NCBI RefSeq assembly: GCF_013186535.1
Contig: NZ_JABMCZ010000005.1
Span: forward strand, 1,550,001 to 1,614,000
Direction of reading: 5' to 3'
Length of the DNA stretch: 64,000 nt
Origin: Nocardia terpenica
GTDB taxonomy: Bacteria; Actinomycetota; Actinomycetes; Mycobacteriales; Mycobacteriaceae
Positions 35,211-43,277 of this stretch are shown in pieces; the stretch's first letter is position 1; every line of letters starts with the position of its first letter. The notes under the pieces were generated by a model that saw nothing but the letters and a program-made list of their open reading frames with translations, was not told where the DNA came from and did not search any database. The position numbers and the translations under genes were made by a program.

Positions 35211-35698
35211 CGCCGGTCCTCTCGAGTCTCGCGCCGCCGCACGGTGATTCGGGTCAGGGTGACACCGGTGAGGACGGCGAGCATGGCGCACAGCAGGGTA
35301 CCGGCGGCGTAGGCGAAAGCGGTTGCGGTGGTACCGGGTTGGAGGAGGTTGCGGGTGTCGACGGCGTAGGTGGAGAAGGTGGTGAAGCCGCCGAGAAAGC
35401 CGACGCCGAGGAACGGCCGGATCAGCCGGTGCGCGGACCACACCTCGGTGATGAGCACCATGAGGACACCGATGGCGAAACAGCCTGCCACGTTCGTGAT
35501 GAACGTGCCCCACGGGAAGTGCCCGGGCCGGGTGGGCAGGAGTTGGGCGATGCCATAGCGGGCGATGGCACCGAGCCCGCCGCCGACCGCGATGACGGCC
35601 AGCACGGCGCCGTGGTCGCGGAACAATTCGCGGCACTGCTCGGCAAAGCGCAGATCGACGTCGGGATCGCCGGATTCGGCGAGACGGATTTCGGGCAC
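35207..35698 (-). CDS. crcB: Fluoride channel CrcB (Fluc), first copy of pair
   Basis: A 163-residue Fluc subunit with a charged 30-residue N-terminal extension before the first helix (VLAVIAVGGGLGAIARYG). FPWGTFITNVAGC and GFLGGFTTFSTYAVD carry the pore residues. It starts at GTG 35698 behind TAGGAG. The longer N-terminus and its position first in the operon are typical for one half of a heteromeric Fluc pair. The leader upstream (35736-35801) has a fold resembling a fluoride riboswitch. Confidence 0.9.
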   Translation of the reverse strand: MPEIRLAESGDPDVDLRFAEQCRELFRDHGAVLAVIAVGGGLGAIARYGIAQLLPTRPGHFPWGTFITNVAGCFAIGVLMVLITEVWSAHRLIRPFLGVGFLGGFTTFSTYAVDTRNLLQPGTTATAFAYAAGTLLCAMLAVLTGVTLTRITVRRRETREDRR

Positions 35699-35735
35699 GA
35701 CAGGCTCCTACTCGAACGGCAGACATGCTGGTCAA

Positions 35736-35801
35736 GTAGGGACTGTTGGCGATCGGGCGATCACGGTTTTCCGGGTCTCCGGAGTGGCGAGCCCCACCGC
35801 C
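35736..35801 (-). promoter_or_regulatory. Possible degenerate fluoride (crcB) riboswitch
   Basis: The crcB leader reads GGCGGTGGGGCTCGCC (35801-35786), like the GGCGAUG..CGCC stem-loop of fluoride riboswitches. The loop bases GGGGCT can pair with AGTCCC at 35744-35739, followed by TAC, as in the riboswitch pseudoknot. However the conserved GAUG is GGTG and the CUGAUG segment is missing. It is either a divergent switch or coincidence. Confidence 0.25.
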
Positions 35802-35857
35802 ACATCACTAGAGGTTAACCCGGATCCTGTCCGAGATCATTTCGACTGTGCCGAGTG

Positions 35858-36208
35858 TCACGGCGCGTGTCGCCGGGGTCTGGTTTCGTAGCGGATGGTG
35901 TCGACGTCGTCGAGGACGACGAGTCCGGTGAGGTCGAGCTCGTCGAGCTGGGGCAGGAACGCGCGGATACGATCCTCGGCGTCGGCGATGACGATCACCA
36001 TCGGCAGGTCCTGACTGAGCCGGAACAGGTGAGCGGTGTGAATGCGCGAACTCGCGCCGAAACCCTCGACACCCCGCAGCACGGTGGCACCCGCGAGCCC
36101 GGCTTTGTGGGCACGGTGCACGATTTCGCTGTAGACGGGGCGATGATGCCACACGTCGTTCTCCCCGACGAAGATCGACAATCGCAGTGCCCTGCCGGAG
36201 GTTTTCAC
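35858..36208 (-). CDS. DUF190 protein, second copy
   Basis: A 116-residue DUF190 protein, collinear with the one at 34869-35210 (LSIFVGENDVWHHRPVYSEIV, AGLAGATVLRGVEGFG). The frame stays open upstream, but the homologous region begins at GTG 36208, which has GGAAGGG seven bases upstream. It lies 160 bases before the crcB pair on the same strand, so the locus carries two CrcB and two DUF190 proteins. Confidence 0.87.
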   Translation of the reverse strand: MKTSGRALRLSIFVGENDVWHHRPVYSEIVHRAHKAGLAGATVLRGVEGFGASSRIHTAHLFRLSQDLPMVIVIADAEDRIRAFLPQLDELDLTGLVVLDDVDTIRYETRPRRHAP

Positions 36209-36386
36209 CGAGTGCCCTTCCGGGTCGTCGACATGCGCGTGGTGTTCCGACCAGGAATCCCGGCGGGATCCATCGTCTGCATCAAGTGTAGTGAAGATCT
36301 GTAGCTCCCCGTCCAGCCGGAGACGTTGGTCGATACGGTTGGCGGCATGGTGACACGATGATTCGACCGATTTCTGGAGGCGGTGG

Positions 36387-37121
36387 ATGAACCGATCCGA
36401 GGGGCCGTTGACACATCTGTTGCACACGTTCGGCGGGGAGTCGTTCAGCGAGGACCAGTTGCGTCAGGCCGCGTGGATCGCCCGTTGTGTCGGGCGGGGC
36501 GCCGCGGCGCCGTTACGGCCCGACGATCTGGCGGCGCTGGCGGATCTGCTCGAATTCCAGTCTCTGCCAGCGGGTTCGGTGGTGTTCGCCGCGGGTAACC
36601 CGGCCGATGGGGTGTGGATCGTGCGGCAGGGACAGCTCGAGCTCAGCGTCGGATCCGGGCGGCGTCGTGCGGTCGTGGACGTGCTGCGGCCCGGCGATGT
36701 GGACGGCGATATCCCGCTGCTGCTGGATATGCCGCTGATGTACACCGCCCGCGCGCTGACCGGCGCGACGTGTCTGTACCTGTCGCACACGGCATTCGAG
36801 AAACTGCTGGCCGGGCATCCGGCGATCGCGCGCCGCTGGTTGTCGAGCGTCGCACAGCGCACGGCCGCCACCCAGACCCGGTTGATCAGCATCCTGGGCC
36901 GTCCGTTGACCGCGCAAGTGGCGCAGCTGCTACTGGACGAATCGGTGGACGGCTCGGTGCAGTTGGCCCAGCGCACAGTGGCGGCGATGCTGGGTGTGCA
37001 GCGGCCGTCGCTGAACAAGATCCTGAAGGAGTTCGAGCGCGACGGAATCATCGAAATCGGGTATGCCGCACTCGATATCAAGAATCCGGATCGCCTGCGG
37101 GGCATCCAGCAACAAGCCTGA
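36387..37121 (+). CDS. Crp/Fnr-family transcriptional regulator
   Basis: A 244-residue regulator with an N-terminal cyclic-nucleotide-fold domain (about 40-155; SLPAGSVVFAAGNPADGVWIV) and a C-terminal Crp-type helix-turn-helix (QRTVAAMLGVQRPSLNKILKEFERDGII). It lacks the N-terminal Cys cluster of Fnr. Arg/Ser contacts for cAMP are not evident, so the ligand is unclear. GGAGG is well placed before ATG 36387. It is divergent from the DUF190/crcB genes and 225 bases before a flavoprotein gene; either may be its target. Confidence 0.9.
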   Translation: MNRSEGPLTHLLHTFGGESFSEDQLRQAAWIARCVGRGAAAPLRPDDLAALADLLEFQSLPAGSVVFAAGNPADGVWIVRQGQLELSVGSGRRRAVVDVLRPGDVDGDIPLLLDMPLMYTARALTGATCLYLSHTAFEKLLAGHPAIARRWLSSVAQRTAATQTRLISILGRPLTAQVAQLLLDESVDGSVQLAQRTVAAMLGVQRPSLNKILKEFERDGIIEIGYAALDIKNPDRLRGIQQQA

Positions 37122-37346
37122 GCCATCCCCGCCGAGATTCTGACAACGGACGGCATCGGCTCGATGCTCACCGAACGTGGTTTCGGTGATACCCGGCCGG
37201 TCGTCGTGGTAGTCCCCGGGATACGACCGCCACCCGACAGGGTCGATGTCGGCGCCGGATATGTCAGCACGCTGACACTCGGTCGGCGGTCCGTGGCGGC
37301 CTCGCGTTGTCGTTGAGTAAATAGGACGAAATTGACAGGAGTGACG

Positions 37347-38717
37347 ATGGCAGCAGAGACAGTGGACGCGGTGGTGATCGGCATGGGGCCCGGCGGTGAG
37401 GACGCCGCGGGTCGGTTGGCGAAGGCCGGACTCCAGGTGGTCGGGGTGGAGGGTCGGCTGGTCGGCGGCGAATGCCCGTACTACGCGTGTGTGCCGACGA
37501 AGATGATGATCCGGGCCGCCAACACCCTGGCCGAGGCGCGGCGGGTGAACGCGCTGGCCGGTGCGGCGACGGTACGACCGGACTGGGCGCCGGTCGCTGC
37601 CCGCATTCGGGATGAGGCGACCGATGATTGGGACGACACGGTGGCGGTGGAGCGCTTCGAGAAGGCCGGTGGCCGATTCGTGCGCGGGTGGGGACGGATC
37701 ACCGCCCCTGATGAGGTAACGGTGGAAACCACCGGTGGGCCGCGAATCTTCCACGCGCGCAAAGCGATCGTGCTCAACCCCGGCACGTCCCCGGCGATTC
37801 CGCCGATTCCGGGACTCGCCGAGACCCCGTACTGGACCAATCGGGACGCGGTGGCGGTCACCGAGGTGCCGGAGTCGCTGATCGTGCTCGGTGGCGGACC
37901 GGTCGCCAGTGAGTTCGCCCAGGTATTCGCTCGCTTCGGTGCGGCGGTGACGATGCTCGTGCGCAGCCGCCTGCTGTCCCGCAATGAACCCGAGGCGGGG
38001 GAATTGCTTGCGGAAGCCTTTGCCGCCGAGGGGATTACGGTGCTGTCCGGGGTCGAAGCCACCCGTGTCGAGCACGACGGGCACCGATTCGCCGTGCGCC
38101 TGAACAATGACGAGATCCGCCACGCGCAACACCTGCTGGTGGCCGCGGGGCGTCATACCGATCTCGCAGCGCTGGGTGTCGGCGCGGCCGGGCTCGACGA
38201 GCATGCCGGGCGGATCGCCGTCGACGCGCGCATGCGGGCCGCCGACGGTGTCTGGGCGATCGGCGACGTGACCGGGCACGGTGCGTTCACCCACATGTCG
38301 ATGTACGAGGCACGCATCGCCGCGAACGACATTCTCGGTGCCGCAACGGAATCCGGTGACTATCGGGCCGTCCCGCACGTCACGTTCACCGATCCGGAGG
38401 TGGGCGGGGTCGGGCTGACCGAGGAGCAGGCGCGGGCCGCCGGTGTGCGGGTCTCGGTCGGGATGAGCCAGATTCCGTCCTCGGCGCGCGGCTGGATCCA
38501 CAAGGCCGGTAACGAAGGATTCGTCAAGCTCGTCGCCGACGCCGACCGCGGTGTACTGGTCGGTGCGACCTCGGTCGGGCCGACCGGCGGAGAAGTGTTG
38601 TCCGCCTTGGTCGTTGCGGTGCACGCGCAGGTCCCGGTGCGCACGCTGCGGGAGATGATCTACGCGTATCCGACCTTCCACCGCGCCATCGAGTCCGCCC
38701 TGGACGACCTCCACTGA
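37347..38717 (+). CDS. MerA/Lpd-like FAD-dependent disulfide oxidoreductase
   Basis: A 456-residue class I pyridine-nucleotide-disulfide oxidoreductase: FAD-binding VVIGMGPGGEDAAGRLA, redox Cys pair GGECPYYACVPTK, NAD(P)-binding VLGGGPVASEFAQVF, FAD motif GVWAIGDVTG and C-terminal dimer domain (YAYPTFHRAIE) with the active-site His region. There is no N-terminal heavy-metal domain and no C-terminal Cys pair, so true mercuric reductase activity is unlikely. ATG 37347 has ACAGGAG six bases before it. A truncated glutaredoxin-like sequence follows immediately. Confidence 0.88.
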   Translation: MAAETVDAVVIGMGPGGEDAAGRLAKAGLQVVGVEGRLVGGECPYYACVPTKMMIRAANTLAEARRVNALAGAATVRPDWAPVAARIRDEATDDWDDTVAVERFEKAGGRFVRGWGRITAPDEVTVETTGGPRIFHARKAIVLNPGTSPAIPPIPGLAETPYWTNRDAVAVTEVPESLIVLGGGPVASEFAQVFARFGAAVTMLVRSRLLSRNEPEAGELLAEAFAAEGITVLSGVEATRVEHDGHRFAVRLNNDEIRHAQHLLVAAGRHTDLAALGVGAAGLDEHAGRIAVDARMRAADGVWAIGDVTGHGAFTHMSMYEARIAANDILGAATESGDYRAVPHVTFTDPEVGGVGLTEEQARAAGVRVSVGMSQIPSSARGWIHKAGNEGFVKLVADADRGVLVGATSVGPTGGEVLSALVVAVHAQVPVRTLREMIYAYPTFHRAIESALDDLH

Positions 38718-38932
38718 CGAGGGAAGAACTGCGGCGCACCGAACTCCGGCTACACGAGATCGACATCTGGGAGGACCCCGGCACCGCGGCCCGGGTCCGC
38801 TCCGTCGCGCACGGCAACGAGACCGTGCCGACGGTGTTCGTCAATGGCGAGGGGATGGTGAACCCGAGCGTGCGTGAGGTATTGGCCGCCGCGAGCGGTG
38901 GCCAGCCACCGGCCCGGTGGTGGCGACGCTGA
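38714..38932 (+). pseudogene. Glutaredoxin/mycoredoxin-like remnant without the CxxC half
   Basis: From 38714 an open frame without any usual start codon encodes TREELRRTELRLHEIDIWEDP, then GNETVPTVFVNG and NPSVREVLAAA. These are the second half of a mycoredoxin-like thioredoxin fold: the cis-Pro TVPT motif and C-terminal helix. The first strand and the redox CxxC are missing. It abuts the stop of the flavoprotein gene, so a deletion probably removed the gene's 5' end. Some residual coding from a CTG codon cannot be excluded. Confidence 0.6.
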
Positions 38933-38944
38933 TTCCTACGGCGG

Positions 38945-40309
38945 TCACCGATATGTGATCGCGCGGGGTGTGGGGCCGTAGCCGAAGAATTGGGCCGCGG
39001 CCTGTTGGATAGCGGTCGACCAGGTGGGGTAGGCATGGGTGGTTTGGGCCAGGCGGCCGGTGAACATGCCGGTACGCAGGGCGAGGGCGGGTTCGTGGAT
39101 GAGCTCGCCCGCCCGTTCACAGACGATGGTGGCACCGAGAACCCTTCCGCCGCCGGTGTTTCCGAGGATGCGGCGGGGACCGGCGAGGAGTTTGACGAAA
39201 CCGTCGGTGCGGTCGGCGGTGATCGCGCGGTCGACCCGATCCATGCGCAGGTACGCCATCCGGGCGCGCGGGTCGGCGATCTCGGATTCGGCCGTGCCGA
39301 CGGTGGCGATCTCGGGATCGGTGAACACCACCGATGGGATCACCGTCGGATCGAAAACTGGCCTGCGCCACCGATGTAACGCGGCACCGGCCGCGACCCG
39401 GCCCATCTCGTACGCGGCGTGGGTGAACAGCAGGTGTCCGGTGATGTCACCGGCCGCGTAGACGCCGGGTGCCGTGGTGGTGAGATGCCGGTCTACAGAG
39501 ATGAAACCTCCTGCGCCGGTGCGGATTCCGGCCACATTCAGACCCAGTCCGGTGGTGTCGGGGCGACGCCCGGTTGCCACCAGCAGGCGCTGAGCGGTGA
39601 TGTCCGGTCCCGAGTAGATGTGCAGCACCACGGTGCCGTCGTCGCCCGATACGGCCCTGACGGTGATGTCGGTGTGCACGGTGATTCCCTGGCGGGCAAA
39701 GACTTCGGTGATGATCGCGGCCGCGTCAGCGTCTATACCCGGTAGGAGCCGAGGCGCGGACTCCACCACCGACACTCGCACGCCCAGCCGGGACAATGCC
39801 TGCGCCAATTCGCATCCCGTCGGCCCGCCACCGAGGATGGCCAACGAGTCCGGTGGATCGCTCTGCTCGAAGACGGTGTCGGTGGTGAGGTAGGGAACGT
39901 CGGCGAGCCCATCGATGGGCGGTACCGCGGGCACGGTGCCGGTGGCAATGACGATGCGGGCGGACGAGATCGAGCGACCGTCGACGTCGACGCGGCGGGA
40001 GGCGGTGAAGCGGGCGCGCCCGCGCAGGACCTCGATTCCTCGCTTCCGCAACACATCCGCGGTCTCGGTCGCCGCGATACGGTCGATCACGGCCCGCACC
40101 CGTGCCGCGGCCTCCGAGTAGGACAACCCTTGGGCGGCGGCCTCGATGAGGGTCTTCGACGGCACACATCCGGTGAAGGTGCAGTCCCCGCCGATCTCAC
40201 CATCGGCCACCAGCAGCACCCAGGCACCGGCACGCACACCGGTTTCGGCGGCGGCGAGTCCGGCCGAGCCGCCGCCGATCACCAACAGGTCGCAATCTGT
40301 GTATGTCAT
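38945..40309 (-). CDS. MerA/Lpd-like FAD-dependent disulfide oxidoreductase, second
   Basis: A 454-residue protein of the same superfamily as 37347-38717 but only distantly alike: VIGGGSAGLAAAE, redox motif GGDCTFTGCVPSKTL, AILGGGPTGCELAQAL, GVYAAGDITGH and the terminal HAYPTWSTAIQQAA block. The CxxxxC pair is closer to the classic mercuric reductase/lipoamide dehydrogenase form than in its neighbour. It also lacks a metal-binding domain. The frame is open upstream, but ATG 40309 with AAGGAAG fits the family. It converges on the first reductase across the glutaredoxin remnant. Confidence 0.87.
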   Translation of the reverse strand: MTYTDCDLLVIGGGSAGLAAAETGVRAGAWVLLVADGEIGGDCTFTGCVPSKTLIEAAAQGLSYSEAAARVRAVIDRIAATETADVLRKRGIEVLRGRARFTASRRVDVDGRSISSARIVIATGTVPAVPPIDGLADVPYLTTDTVFEQSDPPDSLAILGGGPTGCELAQALSRLGVRVSVVESAPRLLPGIDADAAAIITEVFARQGITVHTDITVRAVSGDDGTVVLHIYSGPDITAQRLLVATGRRPDTTGLGLNVAGIRTGAGGFISVDRHLTTTAPGVYAAGDITGHLLFTHAAYEMGRVAAGAALHRWRRPVFDPTVIPSVVFTDPEIATVGTAESEIADPRARMAYLRMDRVDRAITADRTDGFVKLLAGPRRILGNTGGGRVLGATIVCERAGELIHEPALALRTGMFTGRLAQTTHAYPTWSTAIQQAAAQFFGYGPTPRAITYR

Positions 40310-40411
40310 ACGAGCACGCTTCCTTGCTGCCAGGGGTCCACTCGCCGTTCTGCCACACTTCCGGCCGCCGCAGTCGGGCATCTCCGATCGCGGCGGAACG
40401 CCATCGCCGAA

Positions 40412-40945
40412 TCACGGCTGTGCCTGCGGCACTCCGACCAGGACGGTGAGTACATACAACGGTGGTGTGCCGGGTGGGAATCCGAGGACGTCGGGGTCGG
40501 CGTCGGCGGGCCGTGGACGTAAACACAGTGCGGCGACGCCGGTTCCGGTGACCCGGTAGTCGAAGACGGAGATGGCGGAGCTGCCGGTGATACGACCGTC
40601 ATCGGGCAATCGATCCGAGCCCAGCAGGTCGACTCGGCTGCGGGTGAGCTGGTCGAGGTGGACGAGGGTGGGGCTGGGCTGGCAGGTGTCGCCGGTGTCG
40701 GGTGTCCACTGCACCGGGTCGCTGGGTAGTTGGATCTGGATGTGAGCGCCGTCGGGGACGGTCTGCGGCATCCAGGAGTCGTTCCACCAGCCGATGTTGT
40801 CGCGCAGTTGCTGGTTGAACACGTAGGCGTGGTCGTTGGTCAGCGGCTGGTGGCCGTCCTCGTCGGAAGGCGCGGCGCTCGCGATCGTGGCACCGAGAAC
40901 CATTGTGGCGGTGAGTGTTCCGATAGCGCTCAGGCGGTGACTCAA
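40412..40945 (-). CDS. Secreted protein of unknown function downstream of the multicopper oxidase
   Basis: A 177-residue protein with a likely Sec signal peptide (hydrophobic residues 5-22, ending ASA before AAP). The mature part has Trp- and Pro-rich segments (GWWNDSWMPQTVPDG, VQWTPDTGDTCQP) and two Cys. No family was recognised. It starts at TTG 40945, three bases from the oxidase stop on the same strand, so it is probably co-translated with the oxidase and may assist it outside the cell; ATG 40903 would destroy the signal peptide. Confidence 0.65.
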   Translation of the reverse strand: MSHRLSAIGTLTATMVLGATIASAAPSDEDGHQPLTNDHAYVFNQQLRDNIGWWNDSWMPQTVPDGAHIQIQLPSDPVQWTPDTGDTCQPSPTLVHLDQLTRSRVDLLGSDRLPDDGRITGSSAISVFDYRVTGTGVAALCLRPRPADADPDVLGFPPGTPPLYVLTVLVGVPQAQP

Positions 40946-40946
40946 C

Positions 40947-42485
40947 TCAGTGTCCGGCGGCCGGGCGGATGAGGATGTTGCCCATCATGCCGTTGTCCTC
41001 GTGGGGCAGGATGTGGCAGTGGTAGACGGTTTTGCCGGTCGCGTCGGGCCGGAAGTAGGTCCGTAATGTGAACTGTCCCTTGGGTGGTAGCCGGAAGGTG
41101 TCCCACCAGACGGCCGGATCCGGGGAGCCCCAGGAGGTGTCCCCGAGCGGGATGCCCCGCACATCGACCACTTGAAATGGGTTGACGTGGATATGGAACG
41201 GGTGTTGGAAGACGTCGTCGTTGACGATGGTCCACTCCTCGACCGTTCCCGCCTCCACCTCCTGATCGATGCGGTCCATGTCGTATTCCTTGTCGTCGAT
41301 GCGGAAGACGACTCCGGCGCCGGTGCGCCCGGAGATGTCGCCGGAGAATTTCAGCGTGCGCCGCCGGACGACCGGCAAGTCCGGCATCCGGGGTGGCTCG
41401 ACGAGTCTCGCGGGGATCCGGCCGTCGGCCCGCGGACCGGCGACCACGAGTGTGGCCAGTTGTACGCGGGGCCGGGGCCCGCCCGGATGACCCTGGTCAT
41501 AGCGTTCGGCGTAGATCCGGTATCGGCCGGGTTCGCCGCCCCGGGTGATGAACTCGACTCGATTGGCTGCCGTCAGCATCACGTGCGGCAGCCGTTTCGG
41601 GGCCGCGAAGGGGATACCGTCTTGGCCGATCTGGTGGATGTCGTGGCCGTCGATATGCAGCCACAGAGCGCGGTGCGGGTTGGCGTTGAGCAGCCGCCAC
41701 CGCTGGGTTTCGCCGGGCCGGATCTCGATCTCGGGCATCAGCTGCCCATTCACCGTGAACATCATGCTCGACGGCACCGCGGGAATGCCGTTGAACGGCA
41801 CCGGTCCGCCGATCGGCACCACCAGCACGGTCGGAACCTCACCGGAGTCGTCGCCGACCCACAGCTCGTCGACCACCAGCACGCGCTCGCGCATATCCGC
41901 GATTTCGGGCACGGCGTCGATATCGCCCTGCACGATGAGCGGGCCCGCCAGCCCGCTCCAGGCGGCGTGACTGGTCGAGCCGTGGAAATGCGGGTGGTAC
42001 CAGTGCATTCCGGCGGGCTGGTCCCGGGGGATGTGGTACTCGTACTGGAATTGTCCGAGCGGGTCGATGCGGACGAAGATGTTGTCGGCGTTGCCTTCCG
42101 GCGACACCTGCAGGCCGTGGGTGTGGATATTGGTGGCCACCATTTTCTGCGGCCCCGTCTCGCCGGTCACCATTTTGTGGACGGCCGGAGACACGCACCC
42201 GGCCAGATCGTGCCGGGCCTCATCGGGCATGGACGCGCAGATCGGTGGCATGGTGTTCAACGGTATCCCCATGGGCCGCATCAGGTTTCGCAATAGGATC
42301 CGCAGGGTGTCGCCGGGGCGGATGCGCAGGATCGGGCCCGGTGTCGAACCGTTGTAGGCATCCAGAGTCAGCGTTCGACCGGCGAGGTTCACCTGGTGTG
42401 CGGCGATATCGAGGCCGGTGTCGAGCAGTCCGCCGCGGCTGGACACCTCGGGCAGATCGCGCAGATGCTCGCCGACGGCGGCCAA
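40947..42485 (-). CDS. Multicopper oxidase (frame broken at the signal peptide)
   Basis: A three-cupredoxin laccase-like oxidase. All four copper motifs are intact: NIHTHG, MHWYHPHFHG, QHPFHIHVNPF and YHCHILPHEDNGMM, the last holding the type 1 Cys, His and axial Met. Such enzymes oxidise Cu(I), Fe(II) or phenols outside the membrane. The Tat signal is in another frame at 42486-42525, separated by a run of five G (minus strand) with one base too many. As it stands the first usable start is TTG 42485, giving 512 residues without an export signal. Confidence 0.85.
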   Translation of the reverse strand: MAAVGEHLRDLPEVSSRGGLLDTGLDIAAHQVNLAGRTLTLDAYNGSTPGPILRIRPGDTLRILLRNLMRPMGIPLNTMPPICASMPDEARHDLAGCVSPAVHKMVTGETGPQKMVATNIHTHGLQVSPEGNADNIFVRIDPLGQFQYEYHIPRDQPAGMHWYHPHFHGSTSHAAWSGLAGPLIVQGDIDAVPEIADMRERVLVVDELWVGDDSGEVPTVLVVPIGGPVPFNGIPAVPSSMMFTVNGQLMPEIEIRPGETQRWRLLNANPHRALWLHIDGHDIHQIGQDGIPFAAPKRLPHVMLTAANRVEFITRGGEPGRYRIYAERYDQGHPGGPRPRVQLATLVVAGPRADGRIPARLVEPPRMPDLPVVRRRTLKFSGDISGRTGAGVVFRIDDKEYDMDRIDQEVEAGTVEEWTIVNDDVFQHPFHIHVNPFQVVDVRGIPLGDTSWGSPDPAVWWDTFRLPPKGQFTLRTYFRPDATGKTVYHCHILPHEDNGMMGNILIRPAAGH

Positions 42486-42525
42486 CGCCCCCGGTCAGGC
42501 CGGTAAACAGTGTTCTGCGATTCAT
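42486..42525 (-). other. Frameshifted Tat-signal start of the multicopper oxidase
   Basis: ATG 42525 has an ideal CGGAGG five bases upstream and encodes MNRRTLFTGLTG, a twin-arginine signal start. Removing one base from the five-G run (plus-strand C run 42488-42492) would join it to ALAAVGEHLRDL of the oxidase. The strong ribosome-binding site shows this was the original start. Confidence 0.7.
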
Positions 42526-42663
42526 GTCTGCCTCCGCTACTGCACGAAATACCGAACGGTGGCCAATTCATCGACGTGACATCTGGAAGATAGCTGAAGA
42601 TTCGCGATTGTCCGGCGAATGAAATGCTGTCGGAGGTATTCGACAGGCGCGACACCGTCTGGT

Positions 42664-43047
42664 TCACCGCGGGGCGCCCCGTCCGGTCAGTCGCGCCAGC
42701 CAACTCGGGCGCTGGTCGTCGGTGGATTCGATGGCGGTGGCCTCGGTCGTGGCCCTCTCCTGGGTGCCCTCGACCTGGACCTCGCCCCAGAAGGCAACAT
42801 GATTCTTGATTTTCCGGGCCAGTGGGCTCGGTTTCGGGTAGTACCAGGCCGCGTCGGGGTGCACCTCGCCGTTCACGATGACGTTGTAGTAGCTGGCCAG
42901 GCCCTTCCACGGGCACAGCGACCGGCTGGGGCTGTCGGCGAAGTACTGCCGGTGCAGCGATTCGGGCGGGAAGTAGTCGTTGCCCTCCACCCGCACCGTC
43001 CGTGGTGACTCGGCGATCACCGTCTCGTTCCAGATCGCGCGCATCAT
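42664..43047 (-). CDS. DUF427 domain protein
   Basis: A 127-residue DUF427 protein (a small beta-rich fold of unknown biochemical role): AIWNETVIAESPRTVRVEGNDYFP, then LCPWKGLASYYNV and AAWYYPKPSPLARKIKNHVAFW, the family's conserved order. ATG 43047 is well spaced from AAGGAGGT; ATG 43056 would be too close. It is divergent from the radical SAM gene across a region with two matching operators. Confidence 0.88.
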   Translation of the reverse strand: MMRAIWNETVIAESPRTVRVEGNDYFPPESLHRQYFADSPSRSLCPWKGLASYYNVIVNGEVHPDAAWYYPKPSPLARKIKNHVAFWGEVQVEGTQERATTEATAIESTDDQRPSWLARLTGRGAPR

Positions 43048-43117
43048 CTGCCGCATACCTCCTTGTCGCCGTTGTTCAGGCAATTCAACCGCCGGGTCGG
43101 GTACCGGTGCTGGTGAA

Positions 43118-43135
43118 CTGTCAGCCGGGTAACAG
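43118..43135. promoter_or_regulatory. Candidate operator, copy 1 (DUF427/radical SAM region)
   Basis: CTGTCAGCCGGGTAACAG, an 18-base site with CTGT/ACAG inverted ends. It matches a second site 75 bases away at 16 of 18 positions. Confidence 0.5.
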
Positions 43136-43192
43136 GATCGGCTGTCGAGGCGGTCGGCGAAGCGTCGGCGTGGAGCGGTGTGTCGGCGCAGA

Positions 43193-43210
43193 CTGTCAGC
43201 AGGGCAACAG
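43193..43210. promoter_or_regulatory. Candidate operator, copy 2 (DUF427/radical SAM region)
   Basis: CTGTCAGCAGGGCAACAG, in the same orientation as copy 1 and about seven helical turns from it. It is 68 bases before the radical SAM start. Confidence 0.5.
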
Positions 43211-43277
43211 TCTCGGTGACAACTCGTGTCCTCATGGGTGAGGTGGACGGCACGGTATTGCGGAGGATGGAGGCTGG

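Noticed and set aside
36240..36300. GACGATGGATCCCGCC upstream of the second DUF190 gene, like a fluoride riboswitch stem
   Set aside because: No partner for the pseudoknot and no CUGAUG-like segment follows.
37347..40309. Mercury-resistance operon
   Set aside because: Both reductases lack the C-terminal Cys pair and metal domain of MerA, and no merR, merT or merP is present.
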